A DNA stretch of 15,917 nt from Thermoproteota archaeon (GCA_011042755.1 DRBY01000040.1:1-15917), one strand, 5' to 3'. Counted from the first letter of the stretch, positions 5,668 through 13,961 are shown. The notes: generated by a model from the letters alone, not told the origin. Numbers and translations are program-made.

Positions 5668-6186
5668 ATGTCTGCGAAGCCCAAGAGATACTTTCTGTCT
5701 ACGAAAGAGAGCAGGAAGCTAGTAGACTCCCTGCTCAAAAAATACCCGGAACTTGCTCCTCTGTTCCCGAAGAGGAAGGAGTCTCTCCAAGCCGTTGAGT
5801 ATACGACCGGGAAAGGCCCCGAGAGAGTTCTACTGCTCGGCGGAAAACCCGTGTTGGTACAGAAAGCCACGGGCGAAGTGATCCCCTTCATAGGGGCTGT
5901 CAGAACTGAGGGATTAAGGCTTAAGACCGTAGTCGTTGACTCTGGAGCCGTGAGGTTCATTCTAAACGGAGCGGACGTAATGGGTCCTGGGATCGTGGAG
6001 GCCGACGAGGACATAGAGGAGGGAGATCTGGTGGTGGTACTCGAAGAGAGGTACAGGGCGCCAATAGCCGTGGGAATAGCTCTGAGACCATTTGCAGAGA
6101 TAAGAGAGAGGGGGAAGAGCGTCAAGAACCTCCACCACGCCGCAGACAGAGCTACTGCTCTGATGAGGGAGCTCTTAGGAGCGTAG
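5668..6186 (+). CDS. PUA-domain RNA-binding protein, archaeal MCT-1/Tma20-like
   Basis: A 172-residue protein. The first 80 residues form a pre-PUA domain starting with KRYFLSTKESRKLVDSLL. A PUA domain follows at about 86-160, with VVDSGAVRFILNGADVMGPGI at its beginning and GDLVVVLEER then the APIAVGIAL strand after it. The arrangement matches archaeal relatives of MCT-1/Tma20, proteins tied in eukaryotes to ribosome recycling and re-initiation; the archaeal role is less settled. PUA domains bind structured RNA such as tRNA. The gene is divergent from tRNA-Asp and shares its TATA box. The ATG at 5668 follows the predicted transcription start by a few bases and has no Shine-Dalgarno site. The C-terminal 20 residues are helical. 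Confidence 0.87.
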   Translation: MSAKPKRYFLSTKESRKLVDSLLKKYPELAPLFPKRKESLQAVEYTTGKGPERVLLLGGKPVLVQKATGEVIPFIGAVRTEGLRLKTVVVDSGAVRFILNGADVMGPGIVEADEDIEEGDLVVVLEERYRAPIAVGIALRPFAEIRERGKSVKNLHHAADRATALMRELLGA

Positions 6187-6196
6187 CTCCCTGGGT

Positions 6197-6240
6197 GGAA
6201 AAGATTTTACTCATGTAGCGCCTTGGCGACGAGGAGGTAG
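6197..6240 (+). promoter_or_regulatory. promoter and Shine-Dalgarno site of the acyl-CoA synthetase gene
   Basis: A TATA-like AAAAGATTTTAC lies at about 6199-6210 and predicts a start near 6232. A GGAGGTAG Shine-Dalgarno site at 6233-6240 then precedes the GTG at 6248 by 7 bases, which supports that start. Confidence 0.6.
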
Positions 6241-6247
6241 TGAGGCG

Positions 6248-7618
6248 GTGGAATCGATCAGAGCCTTGGATGCGATGTTTAAGCCTTCATCTGTGGCTGT
6301 TGTTGGTGCTTCGCGTACTCCCGGTAAAATTGGGCACGAGATCCTCAAGAACCTGCTCACCTACGGCTATGAGGGCGAGATATATCCCATCAATCCCCAC
6401 TGCGATGAGGTGCTGGGCGTCAGGTGCTATAGGAGCATTGCTGAGGTACCGGGTACAATAGACCTCGCCGTCGTGGCCATACCAGCGAAGTATGTGCTTG
6501 ATGCTATCGACGAGCTTGGGCAGAAGGGCGCCAAAGTGGCGGCGGTGATCTCAAGCGGATTCTCGGAGGTGGGAGAGCACGAGCTTGAGGAAGAGCTGGT
6601 CAGGCGAGCGAGAAAGTGGGGCATGAGGATACTAGGACCCAACATCTTCGGCCTGGTCTACACGCCCGCCAAGCTTAACGCAACATTTGGACCGACGCAG
6701 GTTCTGCCCGGCTCAATAGCTTTCGTGACGCAGTCTGGGGCCCTTGGAATAGCCCTGATGGGCTGGACGATTACCGAGAAGATCGGATTGTCGGCCATAA
6801 TTAGCGTGGGCAACAAGTCTGACATCGAGGATTCAGATCTGCTCCTGTGGCTTGCAGAGGACGAGAACACAGACGTGGTCTTGATCTACATGGAGGGAGT
6901 GAAGGAAGGCAGACGCTTCATGGAAGTGGCCAAGAAAGTGACTCCCAAGAAGCCGGTAGTTGTGATCAAGGCGGGCAGGAGCAGGAGGGGGAGCATGGCG
7001 GCCTCCTCTCACACCGGCGCCCTCGCGGGGATGGACGAGGTCTATGAATCGGCCTTCAGGCAGATTGGGGTTCTCAGGGCCCGCAATGTCGAGCAGGCAT
7101 TTGACTGGGCTAGGGCCTTCGCGTCGAAGAGGAAACCCAGAGGCCCGAGGACCGTGATAGTGACCAACGGAGGGGGCGCGGGAGTGCTCGCTACCGACGC
7201 GGCAGAGATCTGTGGTCTAGAGCTGATCGATCCACCCGAGGATCTGAGGCAGACCTTTAGGTCGTACATGCCGCCCTTCGGAAGTCCAAAGAACCCGGTG
7301 GACCTCACCGGCCAGGCTTCTCACGAAGAGTTCGAGGGTGCTGTCAGGGCTGCTCTCGAGCACGATTCTGTGGATACGGTCATCGTACTCTACTGCGAGA
7401 CCGCCGTTACGGATCCCGAGAAGATAGCTGAGGCGGTTCTCAACGCATCCAAGGTCTCCGACAAGCCCATAGCGGTCATGCTCATGGGCGGCGAGAGGTC
7501 TGAGAGAGCCGCGGAGCTGCTTAACCAACAGGGTATTCCGGCGTACCCGACGCCAGAGAGGGCTGTAGGCGCGATCTGCGCGATGGTAGAGTGGTGGAAG
7601 AGAACCAGAGCGTTGTGA
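6248..7618 (+). CDS. acdA: ADP-forming acetyl/acyl-CoA synthetase, alpha subunit
   Basis: A 456-residue CoA-binding and CoA-ligase protein matching the archaeal ACD alpha subunit (about 460 residues in Pyrococcus). ACD converts acyl-CoA + ADP + Pi to acid + CoA + ATP, the main ATP-yielding step of peptide fermentation. The N-terminal CoA-binding Rossmann domain has VAVVGASRTPGKIGHEILKN at 16-35 with AVVAIPAK and AAVISSGFSE. The ligase part has TQSGALG at 161-167, and SSHTGALAG at 253-261 carries His255, equivalent to the phosphorylated His257 of the Pyrococcus subunit. The ATP-grasp beta subunit is neither fused nor adjacent, so it must be encoded elsewhere. The indolepyruvate oxidoreductase genes follow 68 bp downstream, suggesting that aryl-acetyl-CoA is a substrate. 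Confidence 0.9.
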   Translation: MESIRALDAMFKPSSVAVVGASRTPGKIGHEILKNLLTYGYEGEIYPINPHCDEVLGVRCYRSIAEVPGTIDLAVVAIPAKYVLDAIDELGQKGAKVAAVISSGFSEVGEHELEEELVRRARKWGMRILGPNIFGLVYTPAKLNATFGPTQVLPGSIAFVTQSGALGIALMGWTITEKIGLSAIISVGNKSDIEDSDLLLWLAEDENTDVVLIYMEGVKEGRRFMEVAKKVTPKKPVVVIKAGRSRRGSMAASSHTGALAGMDEVYESAFRQIGVLRARNVEQAFDWARAFASKRKPRGPRTVIVTNGGGAGVLATDAAEICGLELIDPPEDLRQTFRSYMPPFGSPKNPVDLTGQASHEEFEGAVRAALEHDSVDTVIVLYCETAVTDPEKIAEAVLNASKVSDKPIAVMLMGGERSERAAELLNQQGIPAYPTPERAVGAICAMVEWWKRTRAL

Positions 7619-7626
7619 GCTAGACA

Positions 7627-7667
7627 GATCATTTTGATCAAAGTTTAAACTAATAGCCCCCCGGGGC
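7627..7667 (+). promoter_or_regulatory. iorA promoter with flanking inverted repeat
   Basis: GATCA-TTT-TGATC at 7627-7639 is a perfect 5-bp inverted repeat immediately upstream of the TATA-like AAGTTTAAAC at 7641-7650. Transcription would start near 7672, leaving a 15-base leader with a weak GGGGAG site before the ATG at 7687. A GCCCC/GGGGC hairpin at 7656-7667 lies between. The palindrome sits where an archaeal regulator could help or block TBP/TFB binding. Confidence 0.45.
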
Positions 7668-7686
7668 GCTGAGGGGAGCTGAGACG

Positions 7687-9582
7687 ATGCCTAGCGCGCT
7701 TCTCTCCCCTCCTGGCTCTATTGTCCCTCTCTTAGGGAACGAGGCAATAGCCAGGGGGGCTATAGAGGCCGGGTTAGACGTGGCCGCGGCCTACCCAGGC
7801 ACGCCCAGCACGGAGATAGGAGAGGCCCTAGCCGAGGCGGCCAAGGAGCTAGGCTTCATCTTCGAGTGGTCTACCAACGAGAAGGTCGCTGCCGAAGTTG
7901 CGATAGGAGCGGCCTGGTCTGGTCTAAGGGCCATGTGCTTTATGAAGCACGTGGGAGTGAATGTCGCCTCGGATGCGCTGTTCACGCTCGCGTACGCGGG
8001 CACCGTGGGCGGATTGGTCATCGTGAGCGCAGACGACCCCCATGCTCACAGTAGCCAGAACGAGCAAGACAACAGACACTACGCCGTCGCGATGGGCTTC
8101 CCGATGCTGGAGCCTTCGACGCCGCAAGAAGCAAAGGATTTCGCCTACAGGGCGTTTGACCTATCTGAGAAGTATTTACTGCCATTCTTCATTAGGTCCA
8201 CCACCAGAATTAGCCACACCAGGGCCCCCATCAAGCTAGGCGAGATACGCGAGAGGAGGGTCAAGGGCAAATTCAAGCCTCCTGAACCAGACAGATACAT
8301 CCAGGTGGGTGTCTACGCCAGAAAGCACCACGCCGAGCTGCTAGAGAAGCTCAAGACGATTGAAAAAGAGCTCGGACCTGAGTTCACAGTTCTCAAAGAT
8401 GGATCGGCAGAAATCGGGATCGTCACGTCGGGAGTCTCCTACACGTACGTGCTCGAGGCTCTTAGATTCCTGGAACTCGACGCCCCGGTGCTCAAGCTGG
8501 GCATGACCCACCCGCTACCCCGTGACATAATAGCTGACTTCATGCGGAAAGTCAGCAAGATACTCGTCGTGGAGGAGCTCGACCCCTTCCTCGAGGAGAG
8601 GTTGAGGGCTATAGCTAAGGACGCCAACCCAAGCGTTGAGATAATCGGCAAGGAGGGTGGGCTGCTCCCGAGGGTTGGCGAGCTCAACATCAGGCTCGTG
8701 CTCAACGCGGTGGCTAAGGTTACCGGCAGGGCTCCGCCGATCGACTTCTCGAAGCTCGAGGAGAGGGCCAAGCCTGCGCTGGAGTTGGCAGTGCCCAGGC
8801 CCCCGGTGATGTGTCCCGCCTGCCCACACAGGGCCACGGGCTACGCACTGAGGAGGGCTGCTGGCTCAGCGGTCTACCTCAACGACATCGGCTGCTACGC
8901 GCTTCTGTTCCAGAAGCCCTTCAAATTGGGAGACGTCACTCACGCCATGGGCTCCTCGATCGGGTTTGCCAACGGGATAAGCTTAGCCACCGACCAGAGA
9001 ACCGTGGCCCTGATAGGCGACTCTACGTTCTTCCACGCCGGAATCCCTGCCTTGATTAACGCGGTGCACAACGGGCGCAAGTTCCTGTTGGTGATTCTCG
9101 ACAACAGGATAACGGCCATGACGGGCCATCAGCCTCACCCCGGCGTGCCATTCACTGCCACGGGCGAGGAGGCCCCGGCGATAGATCTAGAGACCCTCGT
9201 GAAGGCTATAGGGGTCAAGGATGTTCATGTGGTTGACCCTTACGATTTCAAGGCAATGGAGAGCGCCGTTAGGGAGGCCTTAAAGCACGATGGCGTTTCG
9301 GTGATAATAGCTCGGAGGGAGTGCGCCCTGTTGACGATAAGGAGGCTCAGGAGGGAGGGCAGGAAGATAGTGCCTTACCGCGTCAATCCAGAGAGGTGCA
9401 CCTACTGCAGGGTCTGCATTAACACGTACGCCTGCCCGGCATTCGTAGACACCGGCAAGGTAGTTGAGATAGACCCGACCGTTTGCTTCGGCTGCGGCTC
9501 CTGCGTAGACGTCTGCCCATACGGGGCGATAGAGCCAATGGAGGGAGCTCTCAATTGGAGGGGTGAGAAGATTGGCGTCTGA
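7687..9582 (+). CDS. iorA: indolepyruvate:ferredoxin oxidoreductase, alpha subunit
   Basis: A 631-residue TPP and iron-sulfur enzyme that decarboxylates aryl-pyruvates from Trp, Phe and Tyr to aryl-acetyl-CoA while reducing ferredoxin. The N-terminal pyrimidine-binding domain has GNEAIARGAIEAG and AAYPGTPSTEIGE at about 17-47 and ADDPHAHSSQNEQD. A middle domain is followed by MCPACPHRATGY at 375-386. The TPP-diphosphate motif starts with GDSTFFHAG at 444 and ends with ILDN. Two C-terminal [4Fe-4S] sites follow: Cys571, 574, 577 and 583 (CX2CX2CX5CP), and Cys600, 603, 606 and 610 (CX2CX2CX3CP). Length and domain order match archaeal IorA. The beta subunit gene overlaps its 3' end, so the two are translated from one mRNA. 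Close family, high confidence. Confidence 0.96.
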   Translation: MPSALLSPPGSIVPLLGNEAIARGAIEAGLDVAAAYPGTPSTEIGEALAEAAKELGFIFEWSTNEKVAAEVAIGAAWSGLRAMCFMKHVGVNVASDALFTLAYAGTVGGLVIVSADDPHAHSSQNEQDNRHYAVAMGFPMLEPSTPQEAKDFAYRAFDLSEKYLLPFFIRSTTRISHTRAPIKLGEIRERRVKGKFKPPEPDRYIQVGVYARKHHAELLEKLKTIEKELGPEFTVLKDGSAEIGIVTSGVSYTYVLEALRFLELDAPVLKLGMTHPLPRDIIADFMRKVSKILVVEELDPFLEERLRAIAKDANPSVEIIGKEGGLLPRVGELNIRLVLNAVAKVTGRAPPIDFSKLEERAKPALELAVPRPPVMCPACPHRATGYALRRAAGSAVYLNDIGCYALLFQKPFKLGDVTHAMGSSIGFANGISLATDQRTVALIGDSTFFHAGIPALINAVHNGRKFLLVILDNRITAMTGHQPHPGVPFTATGEEAPAIDLETLVKAIGVKDVHVVDPYDFKAMESAVREALKHDGVSVIIARRECALLTIRRLRREGRKIVPYRVNPERCTYCRVCINTYACPAFVDTGKVVEIDPTVCFGCGSCVDVCPYGAIEPMEGALNWRGEKIGV

Positions 9583-10183
9583 AGTGAGAGAGTTCAACAT
9601 AATTGTGGCGGGCGTGGGTGGGCAGGGCGTACTGTTCACGAGCAGAGTGCTTACCCGCGCGGCCCTCGACTCCGGTCTGAACTTCGTGCAGAGCGAGGTA
9701 CACGGCCTGGCTCAGCGGTATGGCTCGATCAAGACGGAAGTGAGGATAGGGAAGGATGTCATAAGCCCTCTGATAATGGAGGGCACCCTGGACCTCCTGC
9801 TGGCCCTAGAACCCATAGAGACGCTGAGGTATGCTGGCTACATCACTGAGAGAACCTCGATAGTACTCAACACGCATCTAGTGGCGCCGGTAGGCGCATA
9901 CCTCGAGAGGCTGAGGATACCGAAGCTGGAGGAAGTGCTCGACGCGCTTCAAAAGCTGGGGCCCAAGAGGCTGGTGCCGTTGAATGCCGTAGAGCTCGCG
10001 GCCAAGGCTGGGGATATAGTCGCAACGAACTCAGTCCTCCTAGGGGCGGCTGACGCTCTGGGAGTGCTGCCATTTGAGGAGGGAGTGCTCAGGAGGGCCT
10101 TAGAGAAGGAATCTCCCAAGAGGTTCATCGAGCTAAACCTCCGCGCGTTTGATCTCGGCAGAGAGCACATTCTAAAGCGGTGA
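9572..10183 (+). CDS. iorB: indolepyruvate:ferredoxin oxidoreductase, beta subunit
   Basis: About 203 residues of the gamma/beta subunit family of 2-oxoacid:ferredoxin oxidoreductases, partner of IorA. The Gly-rich N-terminal motif FNIIVAGVGGQGVLFTSRVL is followed by SEVHGLAQRYGSIKTEVRIG, both diagnostic. The frame extends to a GTG at 9563, but GGAGGGGTGA at 9557-9566 would overlap it. A TTG at 9572 has proper spacing from this site and is preferred; a GTG at 9584 is also possible. All choices start inside iorA, an overlap typical of coupled translation. The ABCE1 gene follows after about 30 bases on the same strand. Confidence 0.93.
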   Translation: MASEVREFNIIVAGVGGQGVLFTSRVLTRAALDSGLNFVQSEVHGLAQRYGSIKTEVRIGKDVISPLIMEGTLDLLLALEPIETLRYAGYITERTSIVLNTHLVAPVGAYLERLRIPKLEEVLDALQKLGPKRLVPLNAVELAAKAGDIVATNSVLLGAADALGVLPFEEGVLRRALEKESPKRFIELNLRAFDLGREHILKR

Positions 10184-10213
10184 GCGAGAGACCCCTCGAG
10201 CGGGTGCTGGCAG

Positions 10214-11995
10214 TTGGAGAGACGCAGGATAGCCGTAGTAGACAGAGATCGCTGCAACCCGAAGAAGTGCGGATTGGAGTGCATAAAGTTCTGCCCCAGA
10301 GTCAGGGCTGGCGAGAAGGAGACCATACAACTCGTAGAAGGACTGCTGGTGATAGACGAACAGCTGTGCGTAGGCTGCGGGATATGCGTCAGGAAGTGCC
10401 CATTCCAGGCGGTCTCTATAGTCAACTTGCCAGCCCCGCTCGAGGGATCTGAAGTTCACAGATACGGGGTCAACGGATTCGTGCTCTTCAGACTACCAAT
10501 CGTCAGAATGGGAAGTGTAGTGGGGCTCGTAGGGCCGAACGGCATAGGAAAGACAACGATTATGCGAATACTCGCCGGCGAGCTTATTCCGAATCTCGGA
10601 GATCCCTCGGCCAAGCTGAGCTGGGAGGAGGTGATCCAGAGGTTCAGAGGAACGGAGATTCAGAGCTACCTCGAGAAGCTGTCTGGAGGACAGATCAGGG
10701 CCGTCCACAAGCCTGAGCGAATAGATTTACTGCCTAGAGCATTCAAGGGCACGCTGAGGGAGGCGCTCGAGAAGGCTGACGAGAGAGGAGTGGCATTTGA
10801 GCTAGCCCAAGAGCTGGGTCTCTCAGACCTGATGGACAGGAACCTCTCTGACTTGAGTGGCGGGGAACTGCAGAGAGTCGCAGTAATTGCAGTAGCCTCT
10901 AAAGACGCCGATGTGTACATGTTTGACGAGCCCTGCAACTTCCTAGATGTGTTTCAGAGGATGAAGGTTGCCGCGATGATTCGAAGGCTGGCCGAGGAGG
11001 GCAAGGGGGTTCTGGTCGTAGAGCACGACCTGGCCGTGCTCGACTACCTCAGCGACTACGTGCACATTCTGTACGGCGTCAGAGGAGTGTTTGGCGTGGT
11101 GAGCCTTCCCCACGGCACGAGAGAGGGCATCAACATATTTCTAGACGGGTACCTACCTGACGACAACGTCAGGTTCAGGGATTACGGCATAACCTTCTCC
11201 AAGAGGGCCGCGCCAGCTAAGGTTGAGACCCCGCCGCTCGTGAGCTATAGCGCGCTGAAGAAGGTCTACGACTCTTCCTTCAGTTTGACCGTTGAGCCTG
11301 GCGAGCTGAGGGCTGGCGAGGTAGTCGTCGCCGTGGGACCCAACGGCATAGGAAAGACGACGTTCGTGGCCATGCTCGCAGGCGCGCTAGAGCCCACGAG
11401 TGGCGAGGTACTAGCCAAAGACGTGAAAGTGGCATATAAGCCTCAGTACGTTAAACCCGAGCACGACGGCACCGTTTACTCTCTCCTCAAGAGGACGGCT
11501 GGACCGCAGCTCAGCTCTAGCTTCTTCAGGGCCGAGGTCCTCCACAGGCTGGAAGTGGAGGGACTAATGGATCGGGGGCTGTCCGATCTGAGCGGGGGAG
11601 AACTCCAGAGGGTCGCCGTAGCCGCCGTGTTGGGCATGGACGCCGACATATTCCTGCTCGACGAGCCCAGCGCCTTCTTGGATGTTGAAATGAGACTCGC
11701 ACTGGCCAAGGCGATAAGGAGGAGGGTAGAGGGAGAGAACAGGGCTGCCATAGTGGTCGAGCACGATCTAATAACGATAGAAGCCTTGGCGGACAGGATA
11801 ATCTTGTTTACAGGCCAGCCTGGCGTTGAAGGTCACGCATCGCCGCCTCTCCCCGTTGAAGTTGGAATGAACGAATTCCTGAAGGCGGTCGGCATAACAT
11901 TCCGGAGAGATCCTAGGACAGGCAGACCCAGAGTGAACAAACCGGGTTCTAGGCTAGATGTTGAGGCCAGAGCCTCTGGAAGGTACTACGTGTGA
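10214..11995 (+). CDS. ABCE1/RLI ribosome-recycling ATPase
   Basis: A 593-residue ABCE1 protein, the essential ATPase that splits archaeal ribosomes after termination. The N-terminal iron-sulfur domain has all eight cysteines: Cys14, 19, 23 and 27, then Cys52, 55, 58 and 62. Two ATPase cassettes follow. The first has Walker A GPNGIGKT at 107-114, signature LSGGELQRV from 214 and Walker B VYMFDEP. The second has the same Walker A from 375, signature from 459 and IFLLDEPSAFLD. The hinge segment and the ABCE1-typical C-terminus are present, at normal family length. Start is a TTG at 10214 with GGGTG nearby as a weak ribosome site. No separate promoter is obvious in the 30-base gap after iorB, so it is probably co-transcribed with the fermentation genes. 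It ends 3 bases from the convergent egsA. Confidence 0.97.
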   Translation: MERRRIAVVDRDRCNPKKCGLECIKFCPRVRAGEKETIQLVEGLLVIDEQLCVGCGICVRKCPFQAVSIVNLPAPLEGSEVHRYGVNGFVLFRLPIVRMGSVVGLVGPNGIGKTTIMRILAGELIPNLGDPSAKLSWEEVIQRFRGTEIQSYLEKLSGGQIRAVHKPERIDLLPRAFKGTLREALEKADERGVAFELAQELGLSDLMDRNLSDLSGGELQRVAVIAVASKDADVYMFDEPCNFLDVFQRMKVAAMIRRLAEEGKGVLVVEHDLAVLDYLSDYVHILYGVRGVFGVVSLPHGTREGINIFLDGYLPDDNVRFRDYGITFSKRAAPAKVETPPLVSYSALKKVYDSSFSLTVEPGELRAGEVVVAVGPNGIGKTTFVAMLAGALEPTSGEVLAKDVKVAYKPQYVKPEHDGTVYSLLKRTAGPQLSSSFFRAEVLHRLEVEGLMDRGLSDLSGGELQRVAVAAVLGMDADIFLLDEPSAFLDVEMRLALAKAIRRRVEGENRAAIVVEHDLITIEALADRIILFTGQPGVEGHASPPLPVEVGMNEFLKAVGITFRRDPRTGRPRVNKPGSRLDVEARASGRYYV

Positions 11996-11998
11996 GCG

Positions 11999-13111
11999 CT
12001 AGTCGATCACGCCCGTCCTCATCGCCAGCTTTCTGGCTGCAGCCTCCGTTAGACCGCTCTCTCCAAGGATGGTGTAGCGCTTCCTTATCGTGTGCGCGAT
12101 CGTCAAGGCCTTGATTACAACCTCTGGATCAAGACCAGCCTCCTTAGCCGTCGTGGGTGCTCCAACGGACTTCAGGCCATCCCTGATCTTCTCCCAGTCC
12201 TGACCCTGAAGGTACGCCATCATTATCGCGCCGAGCCCACACTGGATCCCGTGAGGGGCGTTCTTGTATCCCTCCTTGATTGCCAGCAGGTCTAACGCGT
12301 GACTGAACAGGTGCTCGCTGCCGCTGGCGGGCCTGCTGCTCCCAGCGATGCTGATAGCCACGCCGCTCCCAATGAGCGCCTTCACCAATAGCCTAGTTGA
12401 CTCTTCCGTTCCCGGCCGTATGTCCTCCGCGTGCTCCATGGCCAGCCTCGCGCTCAACAGAGACATCGAGGCTGCGTACTCGCTGAACGGCTCGTCTTTT
12501 AGCTTGTGGGCTAGCTCCCAGTCCCTGACAGCCGTGATCTTAGCCATGAGGTCCCCGAAGCCCGACTTCCTAGTTATGGCCGGAGCCTCTGTGATGATGC
12601 GGGTATCTGCTATCACGGCCGAGGGGGATTCCGGCTTGGCCCACTCTTTCCCCCTGACTTCCTTGACGCTCTTTGATAGGAGGAAGCTTATTGCTGGCGA
12701 GGCTATTCCATCGTGGCTGGCGCTAGTTGGCACGCTGATGTATCTGAGTCCAGCCCAGTGCGCCGTGAGCTTAGCTACGTCAAGCACTCTGCCGCCTCCT
12801 ACCCCTATGACGAAGCTGGCGTTGAACTCCCTGAGCTTCTTGTGAGCCTCCTCGATGTCGCTGACGGTTGGATGACTGGAGGTGACTTGAAACACCTCGA
12901 ACTCATAGCCGTCCTCTTCTATGGTGTGGCCCAGCCTCCACGCTATTGGGGAGGTTCTCTCTCCCCCGGTTACTATGAAGGCTTTGCCCTTGATCTCAAG
13001 AGACCTGATGGTCTCGCTGGTCTTCTCAAGGGCCCCTGGCCCGAAGAATATGTATCTGGGGCTTTCTATCAGCTCGAGTCCCCCAACGTACTTCTCACCA
13101 AGCCCCCTCAA
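11999..13111 (-). CDS. egsA: sn-glycerol-1-phosphate dehydrogenase [NAD(P)+]
   Basis: A 370-residue member of the iron/zinc dehydroquinate-synthase-like dehydrogenase family. It reduces dihydroxyacetone phosphate to sn-glycerol-1-phosphate, the backbone of archaeal ether lipids. Seen: nucleotide-binding GVGGGRVLDVAKLTA at 103-117 (GGG at 105-107), the SVPTSASHDGIASP substrate region at 126-139, and metal ligands Asp187 (GFGDLMAK), His267 or His271 (SEHLFSHALD) and His287 (APHGIQCG). All key residues are intact. Start is a TTG at 13111, a few bases after the transcription start predicted from the TATA-like TTTTTTA (minus strand, about 13142-13149). Divergent from the Ig-like membrane protein and convergent with ABCE1. 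This gene is the clearest marker of an archaeal genome. Confidence 0.96.
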   Translation of the reverse strand: MRGLGEKYVGGLELIESPRYIFFGPGALEKTSETIRSLEIKGKAFIVTGGERTSPIAWRLGHTIEEDGYEFEVFQVTSSHPTVSDIEEAHKKLREFNASFVIGVGGGRVLDVAKLTAHWAGLRYISVPTSASHDGIASPAISFLLSKSVKEVRGKEWAKPESPSAVIADTRIITEAPAITRKSGFGDLMAKITAVRDWELAHKLKDEPFSEYAASMSLLSARLAMEHAEDIRPGTEESTRLLVKALIGSGVAISIAGSSRPASGSEHLFSHALDLLAIKEGYKNAPHGIQCGLGAIMMAYLQGQDWEKIRDGLKSVGAPTTAKEAGLDPEVVIKALTIAHTIRKRYTILGESGLTEAAARKLAMRTGVID

Positions 13112-13140
13112 TTGAACTCAAGCCGCTAGAGCTAGGTCGG

Positions 13141-13175
13141 TAAAAAATAGCATTAACATGACAACCTTAATTTTA
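13141..13175. promoter_or_regulatory. divergent promoters of egsA and the Ig-like protein gene
   Basis: Two AT-rich boxes lie here. TAAAAAATAG at 13141-13150 reads leftward as a TATA box about 26 bases before a start near 13119, serving egsA. CCTTAATTTTA at 13164-13174 reads rightward with its centre 27 bases before the GTG at 13197, implying a leaderless mRNA. The in-frame ATG at 13158 lies upstream of this second box and fits no TATA element, so it is probably not used. Confidence 0.5.
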
Positions 13176-13196
13176 GGGCATCAGTGGGTCCTCCTC

Positions 13197-13961
13197 GTGA
13201 GCCCACGAGAACTATTGCGAGACAAAGTCTTCTTGATCGCTCTAGCGATAAACCTAACTCTCGTGCTGATAATACTGCTCCCCCCCGTGATCTCCAGAGG
13301 CCCGGGAGTGGATGTGCAGGTCGAGCCTAAGAATGTACCTCTGAACGGCAACGCCACCATACTCATAAGATTCGACAGGGTTCCGCGGAGCGCCAGACTG
13401 GAGATCCTTCAGGGAGTCGACCTCAAGCCTGTGCAGACTTTCCAACTCTCCCCTGAAGCAGGAGAAACGACCGTCACCATAGTTGCAGAAGAGGGCCTGT
13501 ATTCGGTTGGTCTCCACGTTGCGAGAGTGGTGACAGATTTTGGAGGCGGGGAGATACACGTAGACGCTCCCTTCTCAGTGGTACACGGGGGCGAGCTCAG
13601 CGTTACGGCGCGCGTTGCTCCCGAAGAGATCCAGGTCAGATCTCAGGTAAACGAGACGGTCAACGTGAGCGCCACGATATACGTTGAGGTCAAGAACGAG
13701 CTAGGTAAACCCGTCGAGGGGGCCCTCGTCTGGGTCAGCTCTATAGGGGAACAGGTTGGCATGGTCAGCATGTCTCCAGATCCAGCCAAGACTGGACCAG
13801 ACGGCCTAGCAGTCATAGAGTGGACTATGATGATCCCGTCTAACCTCACGGAGTCTAGGAACCTAACTGACCCCATTAGCATTCTAGTGGGCGCTCCAGG
13901 GCATCCTGTGTCTGAGGCGTCCGTCGAGATAAAAGTCAGGATTGAGCAGGCCCAGTCCTGA
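13197..13961 (+). CDS. membrane-anchored extracellular protein with Ig-like domains
   Basis: From the GTG at 13197 the protein has 254 residues. A short basic N-terminus (SPRELLRDK) and one hydrophobic segment at about 11-32 (VFLIALAINL then a run of Leu/Ile) form a signal anchor. The rest should lie outside the cell: a first beta-sandwich-like domain (VDVQVEPKNVPLNGNATI onward) and a second that looks like a bacterial Ig/invasin-type repeat (KNELGKPVEGALVWVSS and KTGPDGLAVIEW). Five N-glycosylation sequons (NAT, NET, NVS, NLT, NLT) support an exported protein. No catalytic motif or close family is recognised; a surface or adhesion role is a guess. The leaderless GTG is chosen over the ATG at 13158 because of promoter spacing. 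Its 3' end overlaps metG by 26 bases. Confidence 0.75.
   Translation: MSPRELLRDKVFLIALAINLTLVLIILLPPVISRGPGVDVQVEPKNVPLNGNATILIRFDRVPRSARLEILQGVDLKPVQTFQLSPEAGETTVTIVAEEGLYSVGLHVARVVTDFGGGEIHVDAPFSVVHGGELSVTARVAPEEIQVRSQVNETVNVSATIYVEVKNELGKPVEGALVWVSSIGEQVGMVSMSPDPAKTGPDGLAVIEWTMMIPSNLTESRNLTDPISILVGAPGHPVSEASVEIKVRIEQAQS

Noticed and set aside
13146..13155. AATAGCATTA shared with 15831-15840
   Set aside because: A 10-base match in a 16-kb window is expected by chance and the contexts differ.
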